Source: Zavarzinia compransoris
GTDB taxonomy: Bacteria; Pseudomonadota; Alphaproteobacteria; Zavarziniales; Zavarziniaceae
Length of the DNA stretch: 64,000 nucleotides
Direction: 5' to 3'
NCBI RefSeq assembly: GCF_003173055.1
Contig: NZ_QGLF01000001.1
Location: 689,085 to 753,084 of the forward strand
The notes beneath the pieces were generated by a model. The model was not told the DNA's origin. It did no database searches and saw only the letters and a program-made list of their open reading frames with translations. Below, in pieces: positions 25,951 through 35,332 of the stretch; position 1 is the stretch's first letter, and each line of letters begins with the position of its first letter. The translations under genes were made by a program, and so were the position numbers.

Positions 25951-27639
25951 GTGACGGTCTCCTCGCATCATCAGGTTGCGGCCCCGCGGGCGGGTTTCCG
26001 CCCCAACGGCTGGAGCGCGCTGGCGGTCGCGATCGCGCTGCTGTTCTCCCTGCCCGTGCTCACGGTGGCGGCGGCGGCGCTCACCCCTGCGGGGGCGACC
26101 TGGGAGCACCTGAAATCGACCGTCCTTGCCGATTACGTCGTCAACAGCATCGTCCTGATGCTGGGGGTCGGCATCGGGACCGCCGTGGTCGGGGCGGGGA
26201 CGGCGTGGCTGGTCACCATGTGCCGGTTTCCGGGCCAGCGGCTGTTCGAATGGGCGCTGTTCCTGCCCATGGCGGTGCCGGCCTATGTGCTTGCCTATGC
26301 CTATACCGGCCTGTTCGATGTCGCCGGCCCGGTGCAGGAGAGCTTGCGCGACCTGACCGGCTGGTCGGTCCGGGACTATTGGTTCCCGGAGGTCCGTTCC
26401 ATGCCCGGCGCCATCGCCATGATGGTGCTGGTGCTCTACCCTTACGTCTATCTGGTGACGCGGGCGGCCTTTCTCGAACAATCGGTCTGCGTTCTTGAAA
26501 TCGGCCGCACCCTTGGCTGTTCGCCCTGGGGCGCGTTCCGCCGCCTCGGCCTGCCGCTGGCCCGGCCGGCGCTGGCGACCGGCGTGGCGCTGGCCCTGAT
26601 GGAGGCGCTGGGCGATTTCGGCACGGTGCAATATTTCGCCGTGAACACCTTCACCGCCGGGATCTTCCGCACCTGGCTCGGCCTCGGCGACCGGATCTCG
26701 GCGGCCCATCTCGCCTCCATGCTGCTGATGGCGATCGCGGCGCTGATGCTGGTCGAACGCTATGCGAGGGGCGGCGCCCGCTTCCACCACACCAGCACGC
26801 GCTACCGTCCGCTGCCGCGGCTGGCGCTGTCGCGGCTCGGGGCCTTCGTCGCCATGCTCGCCTGCGCCCTGCCCATCCTGCTCGGCTTCGTGCTGCCGGC
26901 GGCGGCGCTGGCGGTCTGGGCGCTGGGGGAAGAGGGGATGAGGCTGGGCGCCTTCCTCGTCTATGCCCGCAACACCCTGCTGCTGGCGGTGCCGACGGCG
27001 GTGCTGGCGGTGGCGCTCGCCCTGCTGCTCGGCTATGGCCGGCGGCTCGGCCTGTCGATGCTCGGGCGGGCGGCGATCCGGGTGGCGGCCATGGGCTATG
27101 CCATTCCGGGCGCGGTGATCGCGGTCGGCGTATTGGTGCCGATCGCCAGTTTCGACAATGCGCTCGACGCCTGGGCGCGGGAATATCTCGGCTTTTCGAC
27201 CGGGCTGCTGCTGACCGGCTCGATCGCCGCGGTCATCTTCGCCTATCTGGTGCGCTTCCTGGCGGTCGCCTTCAACACGGTCGAAGCCGGCCTCGAAAAA
27301 GTCACCCCCAGCATGGATGCGGCCGCCCGCAGCCTGGGGCGCGGGCCCTTGCAGACGCTGAGGCGCGTTCACCTGCCCATGATGCGCGCCAGTCTCGCCA
27401 CCGCCGGCCTGCTCGTCTTCGTCGACGTGATGAAGGAATTGCCGGCCACCCTGATGATGCGCCCCTTCAATTTCGACACGCTGGCGATCAAGGCCTATGA
27501 ACTCGCCAGCGACGAGCGGCTGGCCGAGGCGGCCTTGCCCTCGCTTGCCATCGTCGCCGTCGGCGTGGTGCCGGTCATCCTGCTCAGCCGGGCGATCGCC
27601 GGTTCGCGGCCCGGCTCGCAAGCCGCCGGCCCGCAGTAG
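25951..27639 (+). CDS. ferric iron ABC transporter permease (FbpB/SfuB type)
   Basis: 562-residue inner-membrane protein with two fused permease halves, each about six TM helices. Each half has an EAA-type loop that docks to the ATPase (for example GRTLGCSPWGAFRRLGLPLARPALATG and ARSLGRGPLQTLRRVHLPM). This fused form is typical of Fe(3+) importers of the FbpB/SfuB/HitB group. GTG 25951 is preferred, because an upstream GTG at 25897 would start only 9 bases after the Fur-like box. The ATPase follows; the periplasmic binding protein gene is not in the window. The module splits the usual scpB-tatA neighbourhood. Confidence 0.88.
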   Translation: MTVSSHHQVAAPRAGFRPNGWSALAVAIALLFSLPVLTVAAAALTPAGATWEHLKSTVLADYVVNSIVLMLGVGIGTAVVGAGTAWLVTMCRFPGQRLFEWALFLPMAVPAYVLAYAYTGLFDVAGPVQESLRDLTGWSVRDYWFPEVRSMPGAIAMMVLVLYPYVYLVTRAAFLEQSVCVLEIGRTLGCSPWGAFRRLGLPLARPALATGVALALMEALGDFGTVQYFAVNTFTAGIFRTWLGLGDRISAAHLASMLLMAIAALMLVERYARGGARFHHTSTRYRPLPRLALSRLGAFVAMLACALPILLGFVLPAAALAVWALGEEGMRLGAFLVYARNTLLLAVPTAVLAVALALLLGYGRRLGLSMLGRAAIRVAAMGYAIPGAVIAVGVLVPIASFDNALDAWAREYLGFSTGLLLTGSIAAVIFAYLVRFLAVAFNTVEAGLEKVTPSMDAAARSLGRGPLQTLRRVHLPMMRASLATAGLLVFVDVMKELPATLMMRPFNFDTLAIKAYELASDERLAEAALPSLAIVAVGVVPVILLSRAIAGSRPGSQAAGPQ

Positions 27640-27651
27640 GAATTCCGTTTC

Positions 27652-28698
27652 ATGGCCGGTCTCGCCTTTCAAGCCGTCACCCATCGCTTTGGCCGCCGCG
27701 TCGCGGTCGAGGACATGAACCTCGAAATCGCGGCGGGCGAGGTGGTCTGCCTGCTGGGCCCGTCCGGCTGCGGCAAGACGACGACGCTCCGCCTCGCGGC
27801 CGGGCTCGAAACCGTGCAGGCCGGCCGCATCCTGATCGGCGACAAGGTGGTGGCGGACGATGCCGGCGCGCTGCCGCCGGAAAAGCGCCAGGTCGGCCTG
27901 ATCTTCCAGGACTACGCCCTGTTTCCCCATCTCTCCATCCTCGACAATGTCGCCTTCGGCATCGCCCGGCGCGGCGCCGTCGCCGAGGCCCAGGCGGCGC
28001 TCGACAAGGTCGGCCTCGGCGACCGCGGGCGCAGCTTTCCCCACATGCTCTCGGGCGGGGAACAGCAGCGGGTGGCACTCGCCCGGGCGCTGGCGCCGCG
28101 GCCCGCGGTCATGCTGATGGACGAACCCTTTTCCGGCCTCGACGTCCGCCTGCGCGACCGGGTGCGGGACGAGACCCTGGCCCTGCTGGCGGCGACCGGG
28201 GCGGCGGTCCTCCTCGTCACCCACGACCCGGAGGAGGCGATGCGCATGGCGGACCGAATCGCCCTGATGCGCGCCGGCCGGGTGGTGCAGCTGGGCACGC
28301 CCGAAGACCTCTACAACCGGCCGGCGGATGCCGGCGCCGCCCGATTCTTCGCCGAGGCGAACACGCTCCGCGCCCGCGTCGGCGCCGGGCAGGGGGCGGA
28401 AACGCCGCTCGGCACCGTGCCGGCGGGACAACTTGCCGCGGGCACGGCGGTCGAAGTCCTGATTCGGCCCCATGCCCTGCGCCCGGTCGCGGCGGGGCAG
28501 GGGGTTCCCGTCCGGGTGGTCCGCGCCCGCCTGCTCGGGGCCGACAGCCTGGTCGAATTCGCGGTGCCGGGCCTCGACGCGCTCCTGTCCGCCCGCCTCG
28601 CGCCGCCCGCCCTGCCGCCGGCGGGCAGCGAAATCTTCCTTGCCCTTGACCTTGCGCAATGCTTTGTCTTTGAAGACAGGGGTGGCGACACCAAATAA
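27652..28698 (+). CDS. ferric iron ABC transporter ATP-binding protein (FbpC type)
   Basis: 348-residue ATPase with Walker A GPSGCGKTT, Q-loop at FQDYALFPHL, signature LSGGEQQRVALARAL, Walker B VMLMDEPFSGLD and a C-terminal TOBE-like regulatory region. It powers the permease encoded just upstream (12-base gap, AGGAA before ATG). The overall form matches the FbpC/AfuC group for Fe(3+); spermidine- or sulfate-type relatives cannot be fully excluded, but the Fur-like box favours iron. Confidence 0.9.
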   Translation: MAGLAFQAVTHRFGRRVAVEDMNLEIAAGEVVCLLGPSGCGKTTTLRLAAGLETVQAGRILIGDKVVADDAGALPPEKRQVGLIFQDYALFPHLSILDNVAFGIARRGAVAEAQAALDKVGLGDRGRSFPHMLSGGEQQRVALARALAPRPAVMLMDEPFSGLDVRLRDRVRDETLALLAATGAAVLLVTHDPEEAMRMADRIALMRAGRVVQLGTPEDLYNRPADAGAARFFAEANTLRARVGAGQGAETPLGTVPAGQLAAGTAVEVLIRPHALRPVAAGQGVPVRVVRARLLGADSLVEFAVPGLDALLSARLAPPALPPAGSEIFLALDLAQCFVFEDRGGDTK

Positions 28699-28803
28699 GC
28701 AACAGGCCGGAGCGGGCACCGCATTTCTGCGCGTTGCCTGATCAGGGGCCATGGGGCAATATCCGGCCTCGCTGGGCCGTGTTTTTGAGAAGGAGATTTG
28801 GCG

Positions 28804-29046
28804 ATGGGTGCGATGAGCTTGTGGCATTGGCTGATCGTCATCGCCCTGGTTGTTCTGTTGTTCGGCGGTCGCGGCAAGATCTCCGAACTGATGGGCGACG
28901 TGGCCAAGGGCGTGAAGAGCTTCAAGAAGGGCCTGTCGGACGATCCGAATGCGACGCCCGCGCCGCCCGCCGAGGCGCAGCGCCCGGTGACGACCATCGA
29001 CGCCAAGGCCGAACCGGTGAAGAGCCAGGACGCCCACAAGGTCTGA
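28804..29046 (+). CDS. tatA: Sec-independent protein translocase protein TatA
   Basis: 80-residue TatA. One short TM helix ([17 protein letters not shown]) is followed by the hinge and an amphipathic helix with the [24 protein letters not shown] pattern (split across two parts), then a short polar tail. TatA polymers form the passage for folded proteins with twin-arginine signals. ATG 28804 follows AGGAG at 28791-28795. Two hairpins separate it from tatB. Confidence 0.95.
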   Translation: MGAMSLWHWLIVIALVVLLFGGRGKISELMGDVAKGVKSFKKGLSDDPNATPAPPAEAQRPVTTIDAKAEPVKSQDAHKV

Positions 29047-29047
29047 C

Positions 29048-29068
29048 CGGGGCTTCTGCAAAGCCCCG
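29048..29068 (+). promoter_or_regulatory. first hairpin in the tatA-tatB gap
   Basis: CGGGGCTT (29048-29055) pairs perfectly with AAGCCCCG (29061-29068) around CTGCA, starting 2 bases after the tatA stop. It is followed by CTTTCCG, a poor T run. It may act as a partial terminator or protect the 3' end of tatA mRNA. Confidence 0.6.
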
Positions 29069-29084
29069 CTTTCCGTAACCGCGT

Positions 29085-29101
29085 GCAGGGGTATCCCCTG
29101 C
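29085..29101 (+). promoter_or_regulatory. second hairpin before tatB
   Basis: GCAGGGG (29085-29091) pairs perfectly with CCCCTGC (29095-29101) around a TAT loop. It ends just before the TGGAG ribosome binding site of tatB. With the first hairpin it fills most of the 68-base gap. Confidence 0.55.
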
Positions 29102-29114
29102 TGGAGACTGGCGA

Positions 29115-29507
29115 ATGTTCGATCTCGCGTGGTCCGAGATCCTGGTCATCGGCGTCGTCGCCCTGCTGGTCGTTGGCCCCAAGGAATTGCCGGATCTCTT
29201 GCGCACCGTCGGCCGCTGGGTGCGCAAGGCCCGCATGATGGCGTCCAATTTCCAATCGACCTTCGATCAGATGATGCGGGACGAGGAATTGGCCAAGGCG
29301 AAGCGCGACCTGGAGAATTCGATCTCGACCGACCGCGTGCAGGAACAGATCGCCAAGGCGGCGACGCCGCCCGACCCCTCGGAAATCGACCCCGCCGAAA
29401 CCGATCGGGCCGAAGCGGCGGAGGCCGAAGTCCCCGATACGCCGCCGCCCGCCGCCGAAGCCAAGCCGGCCGAGTCCCCGGCCGCCACTCCCGCAGCAGG
29501 GGCCTGA
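29115..29507 (+). CDS. tatB: Sec-independent protein translocase protein TatB
   Basis: 130-residue Tat[27 protein letters not shown] covers the single TM helix and the conserved Glu and Pro, then a charged amphipathic helix ([19 protein letters not shown]) and an Ala/Pro/Glu-rich tail. With TatC it forms the receptor for twin-arginine signal peptides. It is one base before tatC. Confidence 0.95.
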   Translation: MFDLAWSEILVIGVVALLVVGPKELPDLLRTVGRWVRKARMMASNFQSTFDQMMRDEELAKAKRDLENSISTDRVQEQIAKAATPPDPSEIDPAETDRAEAAEAEVPDTPPPAAEAKPAESPAATPAAGA

Positions 29508-29508
29508 C

Positions 29509-30327
29509 ATGGCGCGCAACGAACAAGACGAAGCCGATATCGAGGCGAGCCGCGCCCCCCTGGTCGAGCATCTGACCGAACTGCGCCGCCGCCTGATGTA
29601 TTCCGTGCTGGCGCTGATCCTGTGCATGGCCGGCTGCTATGTCATCTCCGACCAGATCTATGCATTCCTGACCAAGCCGCTCTATCAGGCCATGGGCACC
29701 AGCGCCGAGACCCGGCGCATGATCTATACCGACCTGACGGAAGCCTTCTTCACCTATATGAAGCTGTCCTTCTTCGGCGGCGCCTTCCTGGCCTTCCCGA
29801 TCATGGCCAGCCAGCTCTATATGTTCGTGGCCCCCGGGCTTTACCGGAACGAGCGCGGCGCCTTCCTGCCGTTCCTCATCGCCTCGCCGGTCCTGTTCCT
29901 GGTCGGCTCGGCCATGCTCTACTACCTGATCCTGCCGCTGGCCTGGCATTTCTTCCTCGGTTTCGAGGCGCCGGGCGGCGGCGGTGCCCTGCCGATCCAG
30001 CTGGAACCCAAGGTCAACGAATACCTCAGCCTGGTCATGACCCTGATCTTCGCCTTCGGCATCAGCTTCCAGATGCCGGTGGTGCTGACCCTGCTCGGGC
30101 GGGCCGGGATCCTGTCGGCGGCGACACTCTCGAAGAAGCGGCGCTATGCCATCGTCGGCGTCTTCGCCTTCGCCGCCGTGGTCACGCCGCCCGACGTGAT
30201 CAGCCAGGTCAGCCTCGCCATTCCCATGCTCTTCCTCTACGAAGGCTCGATCATCGCCATCCGCCTGATGGAAAAGCGCCGGAACAAGGAGCGCGCGGCG
30301 GCCGAAGCCGAGGAAGACGCGGACTGA
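29509..30327 (+). CDS. tatC: Sec-independent protein translocase protein TatC
   Basis: 272-residue polytopic protein with six TM helices. The N-terminal LVEHLTELRRRLMYS contains the Glu and Arg residues that bind the twin-arginine motif, and VSPPDVISQ-like region appears as VVTPPDVISQVSLAIPM. It is the core of the Tat receptor. A Tat client in this window is the dienelactone hydrolase at 42466-43311. Confidence 0.96.
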   Translation: MARNEQDEADIEASRAPLVEHLTELRRRLMYSVLALILCMAGCYVISDQIYAFLTKPLYQAMGTSAETRRMIYTDLTEAFFTYMKLSFFGGAFLAFPIMASQLYMFVAPGLYRNERGAFLPFLIASPVLFLVGSAMLYYLILPLAWHFFLGFEAPGGGGALPIQLEPKVNEYLSLVMTLIFAFGISFQMPVVLTLLGRAGILSAATLSKKRRYAIVGVFAFAAVVTPPDVISQVSLAIPMLFLYEGSIIAIRLMEKRRNKERAAAEAEEDAD

Positions 30328-30351
30328 TCGCCGCGCTTCCCCCCTCCGCGC

Positions 30352-30392
30352 TTTACGGAATCGTGCCCTGTTCCCTATAAGGACAGGGCACG
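30352..30392 (+). promoter_or_regulatory. probable serS promoter inside an inverted repeat
   Basis: TTTACG (30352-30357) and TATAAG (30376-30381), 18 bases apart, form a likely promoter. CGTGCCCTGT (30362-30371) and ACAGGGCACG (30383-30392) are perfectly complementary and flank the -10 box. The repeat may be an operator or a hairpin at the 5' end of the serS transcript. Confidence 0.45.
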
Positions 30393-30413
30393 TCTCTATC
30401 GAGCCCGATTTCC

Positions 30414-31682
30414 ATGCACGACCTGAAACTCCTCCGCGACGATCCCGCCGCCTTCGACGCCCATCTCGCCCGGCGCGGGTTCCCGGCGTCGTCCGCCGCC
30501 GTGCTCGACCTCGACCAGAAGCGCCGCGACACCCAGGGCCGGCTCCAGGCCATGCAGGCGCGCCGCAACGATGCCTCGCGCCAGATCGGCCAGGTCAAGG
30601 CGAAGGGCGGCGATGCCGATGCCCTGATGGCCGAGGTCGCGACCCTGAAGGCCGACATCCAGGCCGCCGAGGAGGCGGACAAGGCCCTCGGCGCCGAGAT
30701 CGAGACCCTGCTCGCCTCCATTCCGAACCTGCCCGCCCCGGAGGTGCCCGAGGGCGGCGAAGAGGCGAATACGGAAATCCGCCGCTGGGGCGAGCCGCGC
30801 CTCCCGGAAGGGGCCGCCCATTACGAGATCGGCGAGGCCCTGGGCCTGATGGATTTCGAGGCTGCGAGCCGGATCTCGGGTGCTCGTTTCGTCGTCCTGA
30901 AGGGGCAGCTCGCCCGCCTCGAACGGGCGCTCGGCCAGTTCATGCTCGATCTTCACACGACCGAATTCGGCTATACGGAAGTGGCGCCGCCGGTCCTGGT
31001 CCGCGATCAGGCGGTCTTCGGCACCGGGCAATTGCCGAAATTCGCCGAAGACCTGTTCCGGACCACCAACGGCTATTGGCTGGTGCCGACGGCGGAAGTG
31101 CCGCTGACCAATCTGGTGCGCGAACAGATCCTGGACGATGCCCGGCTGCCGCTGCGCTTCACCGCGCTTACCCCCTGCTTCCGCTCCGAGGCGGGGGCGG
31201 CGGGGCGCGACACCCGCGGCATGATCCGCCAGCACCAGTTTTCCAAGGTCGAACTGGTCTCGATCACCACGCCCGAGCAATCGGCGGCCGAGCACGAGCG
31301 CATGACCAATTGCGCCGAGGAAGTGCTGCGCCGCCTCGGCCTTGCCTATCGCGTGCTGCTGCTGGCCGCCGGCGACATGGGCTTCGGCGCCACCAAGACC
31401 TATGACCTCGAAGTCTGGCTGCCGGGGCAGAAGACTTACCGCGAGATTTCGTCCTGTTCCAACTGCGGCGATTTCCAGGCCCGGCGCATGCAGGCGCGCA
31501 GCCGCGCCGCCGGCGCCAAGGGCACGGTGCCGGTGCACACGCTGAACGGTTCGGGCCTCGCGGTCGGGCGCACCCTGGTCGCCGTGCTTGAGAATTACGC
31601 CCGGCCCGACGGCACGGTGGAAGTGCCGGCGGCGCTGCGCCCCTATATGGGCGGGCTTGACGTGATCGCCCCCCATGTCTGA
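30414..31682 (+). CDS. serS: serine--tRNA ligase
   Basis: Class II seryl-tRNA synthetase (422 aa). The N-terminal coiled-coil arm (about residues 25-105) that grips the long variable loop of tRNA-Ser is seen, then motif 2 ([24 protein letters not shown]) and motif 3 ([17 protein letters not shown], split for length). Length is normal. It overlaps surE by 8 bases. A candidate promoter lies before it, so it may be expressed apart from tatABC. Confidence 0.97.
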   Translation: MHDLKLLRDDPAAFDAHLARRGFPASSAAVLDLDQKRRDTQGRLQAMQARRNDASRQIGQVKAKGGDADALMAEVATLKADIQAAEEADKALGAEIETLLASIPNLPAPEVPEGGEEANTEIRRWGEPRLPEGAAHYEIGEALGLMDFEAASRISGARFVVLKGQLARLERALGQFMLDLHTTEFGYTEVAPPVLVRDQAVFGTGQLPKFAEDLFRTTNGYWLVPTAEVPLTNLVREQILDDARLPLRFTALTPCFRSEAGAAGRDTRGMIRQHQFSKVELVSITTPEQSAAEHERMTNCAEEVLRRLGLAYRVLLLAAGDMGFGATKTYDLEVWLPGQKTYREISSCSNCGDFQARRMQARSRAAGAKGTVPVHTLNGSGLAVGRTLVAVLENYARPDGTVEVPAALRPYMGGLDVIAPHV

Positions 31683-32469
31683 GGTGACGCCGCGCCCCTT
31701 GCGCATCCTCGTCTCCAACGACGACGGCATCCATGCCCCGGGCCTGCAGGTCCTGATCCGCATCGCCAAGGCGATCAGCAGCGATGTCTGGGTGGTGGCG
31801 CCGGAAACCGAACAGTCCGGCGCCTCCCATTCCCTGACCCTGACCGAGCCGTTGCGGGTGCGCAAGGTGGCGCCCAGGCGCTTCGCCGTCAGCGGCACGC
31901 CCACCGACTGCGTGATGATGGCGCTCGACCGGCTGGTGACCGGGCGGAAGCCCGATCTGGTGCTGTCCGGCGTCAACCGCGGCGGCAATATCGGCGAGGA
32001 CGTGACCTATTCCGGCACCATCGCGGCGGCGATGGAGGGGACCATGCTGGGCGTGCCCTCGATCGCCTTCAGCCAGGTCATCGGCTTCGACCGGGCCAAG
32101 CCGATCCAATGGGCCTGCGCCGCCGCCCATGGCCCCGCCGTCGTCCGCCGCCTGGTCGAGACCGGCTGGCCGCGGGACGTGCTGATCAACGTGAATTTCC
32201 CGCCCGTGGCGCCCGAAGCGGTGACCGGGGTCAGGGTCTGCCACCAGGGCCGGCGCGGCGTCGGCAATCTGTTCGTCGAGCAGCGGGTGGATGCCCGCGG
32301 CAACGATTATTTCTGGCTCGGCTATCGCCGCAGCCCGGAACCGCCGGAACCCGATTCGGATATCGAGGCGGTCTATGCCGGCGCCATCGCGGTCACCGCG
32401 CTGCACCTCGACCTCACCCATTACGATACCCAGGCCAACCTGCGCCGCGCCTTCGCCGGAGGGGCCTGA
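31675..32469 (+). CDS. surE: 5'-nucleotidase SurE
   Basis: 264-residue metal-dependent nucleoside monophosphate phosphatase. The N-terminal [14 protein letters not shown] holds the metal-binding Asp pair, with [14 protein letters not shown] and [25 protein letters not shown] following. It is linked to stationary-phase survival in other bacteria. The start lies inside serS, and pcm follows after 3 bases, the classic surE-pcm order. Confidence 0.96.
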   Translation: MSEVTPRPLRILVSNDDGIHAPGLQVLIRIAKAISSDVWVVAPETEQSGASHSLTLTEPLRVRKVAPRRFAVSGTPTDCVMMALDRLVTGRKPDLVLSGVNRGGNIGEDVTYSGTIAAAMEGTMLGVPSIAFSQVIGFDRAKPIQWACAAAHGPAVVRRLVETGWPRDVLINVNFPPVAPEAVTGVRVCHQGRRGVGNLFVEQRVDARGNDYFWLGYRRSPEPPEPDSDIEAVYAGAIAVTALHLDLTHYDTQANLRRAFAGGA

Positions 32470-32472
32470 GCC

Positions 32473-33114
32473 ATGGGCACCGACACCGAGAAGGCCAGCC
32501 TGATCCTCAGCCTGCGGCAGCAGGGGATCGTCGACCTGCGTGTTCTCGGTGCCCTCGAATCGATCCCGCGCGAGCGTTTCGTGCCGCCGGCCCTGGCCCA
32601 TAAGGCGTTCGAGGATACGGCCCTGCCGATCGCCGGCGGCCAGACCATCAGCCAGCCCTTCATCGTCGCCTATATGACCCAGGCGCTGGACGTCGGGCCG
32701 CGCCACAAGGTGCTCGAAATCGGCACCGGGTCCGGCTATCAGGCCGGGGTGCTGGCGCGGCTCTGCCGCCGGGTCTATACGGTCGAGCGGCGCCGCGCCC
32801 TGCTGCGCCAGGCGGAACGGCTGCTGACCGAAATCCATATCCACAATGTCGTCACCCGGCTGGGCGACGGCACCAAGGGCTGGCCGGAACAGGCGCCCTT
32901 CGACCGCATCATGGTCACCGCCGCGGCGCCCAAGGTGCCCCAGGCCCTGATCGACCAACTGGCCGAGGGCGGCATCATGGTGCTGCCGGTCGGGCCCCAG
33001 CACGGCGACCAGGAAATCTGGCGCGTGCGCCGCGAGGGGGCGGAAGCACTCTACGAAAAACTCCTGCCGGTCCGCTTCGTGCCCCTGGTCGAGGGCATCC
33101 TGCGCGACGATTGA
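32473..33114 (+). CDS. pcm: protein-L-isoaspartate O-methyltransferase
   Basis: 213-residue SAM-dependent repair enzyme that methylates L-isoaspartyl residues of damaged proteins. Visible are ERFVPPALAHKAFEDTALPIAGGQTIS, the SAM loop VLEIGTGSGYQAGVLA and ITVTAAAP-like MVTAAAPKVPQALIDQL (segments given separately). It stands between surE and the NlpD-like gene, as in many proteobacteria. Confidence 0.95.
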   Translation: MGTDTEKASLILSLRQQGIVDLRVLGALESIPRERFVPPALAHKAFEDTALPIAGGQTISQPFIVAYMTQALDVGPRHKVLEIGTGSGYQAGVLARLCRRVYTVERRRALLRQAERLLTEIHIHNVVTRLGDGTKGWPEQAPFDRIMVTAAAPKVPQALIDQLAEGGIMVLPVGPQHGDQEIWRVRREGAEALYEKLLPVRFVPLVEGILRDD

Positions 33115-33145
33115 CGGCGCGGGCCCCCGGTTGAAGACTGACGCC

Positions 33146-34429
33146 ATGGCGACACGCGGTTTCCTCCCCGGCATGATTCGGTTGGCTGCGCCCCTGATTG
33201 CGGCCCTGGCGCTGTCGGCTTGCGGCGGCCGCGAGGATCTCGCCCCCGTCGAATATCTGACCGGCGGGCAGGGGGGCGGCGTCACCGCCGTCCATGACAG
33301 CGGCGCCATGCCCCCCGTCGAAGCCGCGCCCGTCGCCCCGGTCGACCGCGGCGGCATCGCCGCCCGGCCGCTGGACGAACCGGCCGCCGTGACCGGGGCT
33401 CCGGCCGCGATCGCGGCCCCGCCGGCCGCGGCCACCGCCGTTGCTGCCCCTGGGGAAACCACGGTCGGCGCTGGCGAGACCCTGAGCGCGGTCTCCCGCC
33501 GCACCGGCGTGCCGATCCGCGACCTGATCGAACTGAACGGCCTCAGCGCCCCCTTCACCGTGCAGCCGGGCCAGCGCCTGCGCCTGCCGCAGGCCCAGTT
33601 CCACGTCGTCGCCCCGGGCGACACGGTCTACAACATCAGCCGGCGTTACGGCGTCGATCAGGCCAGCCTGATGGCCGAGAACGGCATACAGCCGCCCTAT
33701 ACCATCAAGCTCGGCCAGCGCCTGCGCATTCCGGGCCGGGTCCAGGCCCCGGCCGAGGCGGCCGCGCCGGCCCCGACCCCGGTGGCCCCCCCGGCGGCGG
33801 CGGTGCCGGCCGCCCCGATCGAGATCATCGAGCCGGACCCGGACAGCCTGCCGCCGCCGGCGGATGGGTCCATGTATGTGCCGCCGCCGGCCGCCCCGGA
33901 AACCGCCGCGGTCGGCACCGCCAACGTGCCGCGCCCGGCCCGCAAGCCGGCCCCGCCGGCCGTTGCCGCCGCGCCGGCGGCCCCGGCCAGGCCGGCCCCG
34001 GCAACGGCTGCCGCGCCGGCGGCGCCCGCGCCCTCCGCCGCGACGCCGCGCTTCGCCTGGCCGGTCGCCGGCGACGTGATTTCAGGCTTCGGGCCGAAGT
34101 CGGGCGGCCAGCATAATGACGGCATCAATATCCAGGCGGCCCAGGGCACCACGGTCCGGGCGTCGGACGGGGGCACGGTCGCCTATGCGGGGGATGAGAT
34201 TCGGGGCTTCGGCAACCTGATCCTGATCCGCCACAACGGCACCTATATGACCGCCTATGCCCATAACGCCACGCTGCTCGTAAAGCAGGGCGACAAGGTC
34301 GCGCGCGGGCAGCCCATCGCCCGGGTCGGCAATTCGGGCAATGTCACCGTGCCCCAGCTGCATTTCGAGGTGCGGAAGAACGGTACCCCCGTCGATCCGA
34401 TGAAATATCTCGACGGCGGCGCCGGCTAA
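33146..34429 (+). CDS. nlpD: NlpD-like LysM/LytM lipoprotein (amidase activator)
   Basis: 427-residue envelope protein. A lipoprotein signal (ALALSACGG) is followed by two LysM domains (ETLSAVSRRTGVPIRDL and DTVYNISRRYGVDQASL), a long Pro/Ala-rich linker and a C-terminal LytM/M23 domain. In active M23 enzymes zinc is held by HxxxD and HxH. Here the first site reads HNDGIN and the second QLHFEV, so ligands are lost, as in NlpD and EnvC, which activate amidases instead of cutting peptidoglycan themselves. ATG 33146 is preferred to TTG 33131. Confidence 0.9.
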   Translation: MATRGFLPGMIRLAAPLIAALALSACGGREDLAPVEYLTGGQGGGVTAVHDSGAMPPVEAAPVAPVDRGGIAARPLDEPAAVTGAPAAIAAPPAAATAVAAPGETTVGAGETLSAVSRRTGVPIRDLIELNGLSAPFTVQPGQRLRLPQAQFHVVAPGDTVYNISRRYGVDQASLMAENGIQPPYTIKLGQRLRIPGRVQAPAEAAAPAPTPVAPPAAAVPAAPIEIIEPDPDSLPPPADGSMYVPPPAAPETAAVGTANVPRPARKPAPPAVAAAPAAPARPAPATAAAPAAPAPSAATPRFAWPVAGDVISGFGPKSGGQHNDGINIQAAQGTTVRASDGGTVAYAGDEIRGFGNLILIRHNGTYMTAYAHNATLLVKQGDKVARGQPIARVGNSGNVTVPQLHFEVRKNGTPVDPMKYLDGGAG

Positions 34430-35287
34430 TTAAGTGATCCGGCGGCCCAGGCGGCCGGCAAGGTCCTGGATGAACTGCCAGGCGACGCGGCCGGAGCGGC
34501 TGCCCCTGGTGACCGACCATTCGACCGCCTCCGCCCGCAATGTCTCCGGGCTTACGGGCAGGTCGAAGTAACGGACGTAACCCTCGATAATCGCGAAGAA
34601 ATTCTCCTGATCGCAGGCATGAAAGCCAAGCCAGAGGCCGAAGCGGTCGGAGAGCGAGACCTTCTCCTCCACCGCTTCATGCGGGTTGATGGCGGTCGAG
34701 CGTTCGTTCTCGATCATGTCGCGCGACATCAGGTGCCGGCGATTCGAGGTGGCGTAGAAAATGACATTGGCCGGCCGCCCCTCGATGCCGCCGTCGAGCA
34801 CCGCCTTCAGGGACTTGTAGGCATTGTCCTGATTGTCGAAGGAAAGGTCGTCGCAGAACAGGATGAAGCGCCGGTCCAGCCCGCGCAGGCGGCGCAACAG
34901 GTCGGGCAGGCTGTGGATATCTTCCCGCGCCAGTTCCACGAGGGCGAGGCGCCCCGGGTGTTCGGCGGCGACGGCGGCATGGGCCGCCTTCACCAGCGAA
35001 CTCTTGCCCATGCCCCGCGCGCCCCAGAGCAGGGCATTGTTCGCCGACAGGCCGCCGGCGAACTGGCGGGTATTGGCGACCAGGATGTCCCGCACCCGGG
35101 CGATGCCCTGGAGCAGGTCCAGGGGCACGCGCGAAACCTCGGCCACGCCCTGGAGGCGGTTCGGATCGGCATGCCAGACATAGGCATCGAAGGCCATCGG
35201 ATCGTCGTCGGCGGCCGGCGGCGGGGCCAGACGTTCCAGGCTGTCGGCGATGCGGGCGAGGAAAGGGATCAGGTCTCGGTCGGTCAT
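34430..35287 (-). CDS. DUF815-family AAA ATPase
   Basis: 285-residue ATPase. Walker A is GARGMGKSSLVK near residues 100-111, Walker B is FILFCDDLSFD, and ATSNRRHLM is a sensor-like segment. The family (DUF815) is widespread in alphaproteobacteria and often near surE/nlpD or yajC; its role is not settled. Its stop abuts the nlpD stop with no spacing, and its start is divergent from yajC. Confidence 0.87.
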   Translation of the reverse strand: MTDRDLIPFLARIADSLERLAPPPAADDDPMAFDAYVWHADPNRLQGVAEVSRVPLDLLQGIARVRDILVANTRQFAGGLSANNALLWGARGMGKSSLVKAAHAAVAAEHPGRLALVELAREDIHSLPDLLRRLRGLDRRFILFCDDLSFDNQDNAYKSLKAVLDGGIEGRPANVIFYATSNRRHLMSRDMIENERSTAINPHEAVEEKVSLSDRFGLWLGFHACDQENFFAIIEGYVRYFDLPVSPETLRAEAVEWSVTRGSRSGRVAWQFIQDLAGRLGRRIT

Positions 35288-35332
35288 GGCGCGGAAACTA
35301 GCACGGCGATCGGGCGGATCGGCCTTGCGAGA

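Noticed and set aside
25879-29061. Minus-strand open frame of 1060 codons across the iron ABC and tatA genes
   Set aside because: The translation is rich in Arg, Gly, Gln and His without domains, and the opposite strand holds well-recognised genes. It is a shadow of GC-rich codon use.
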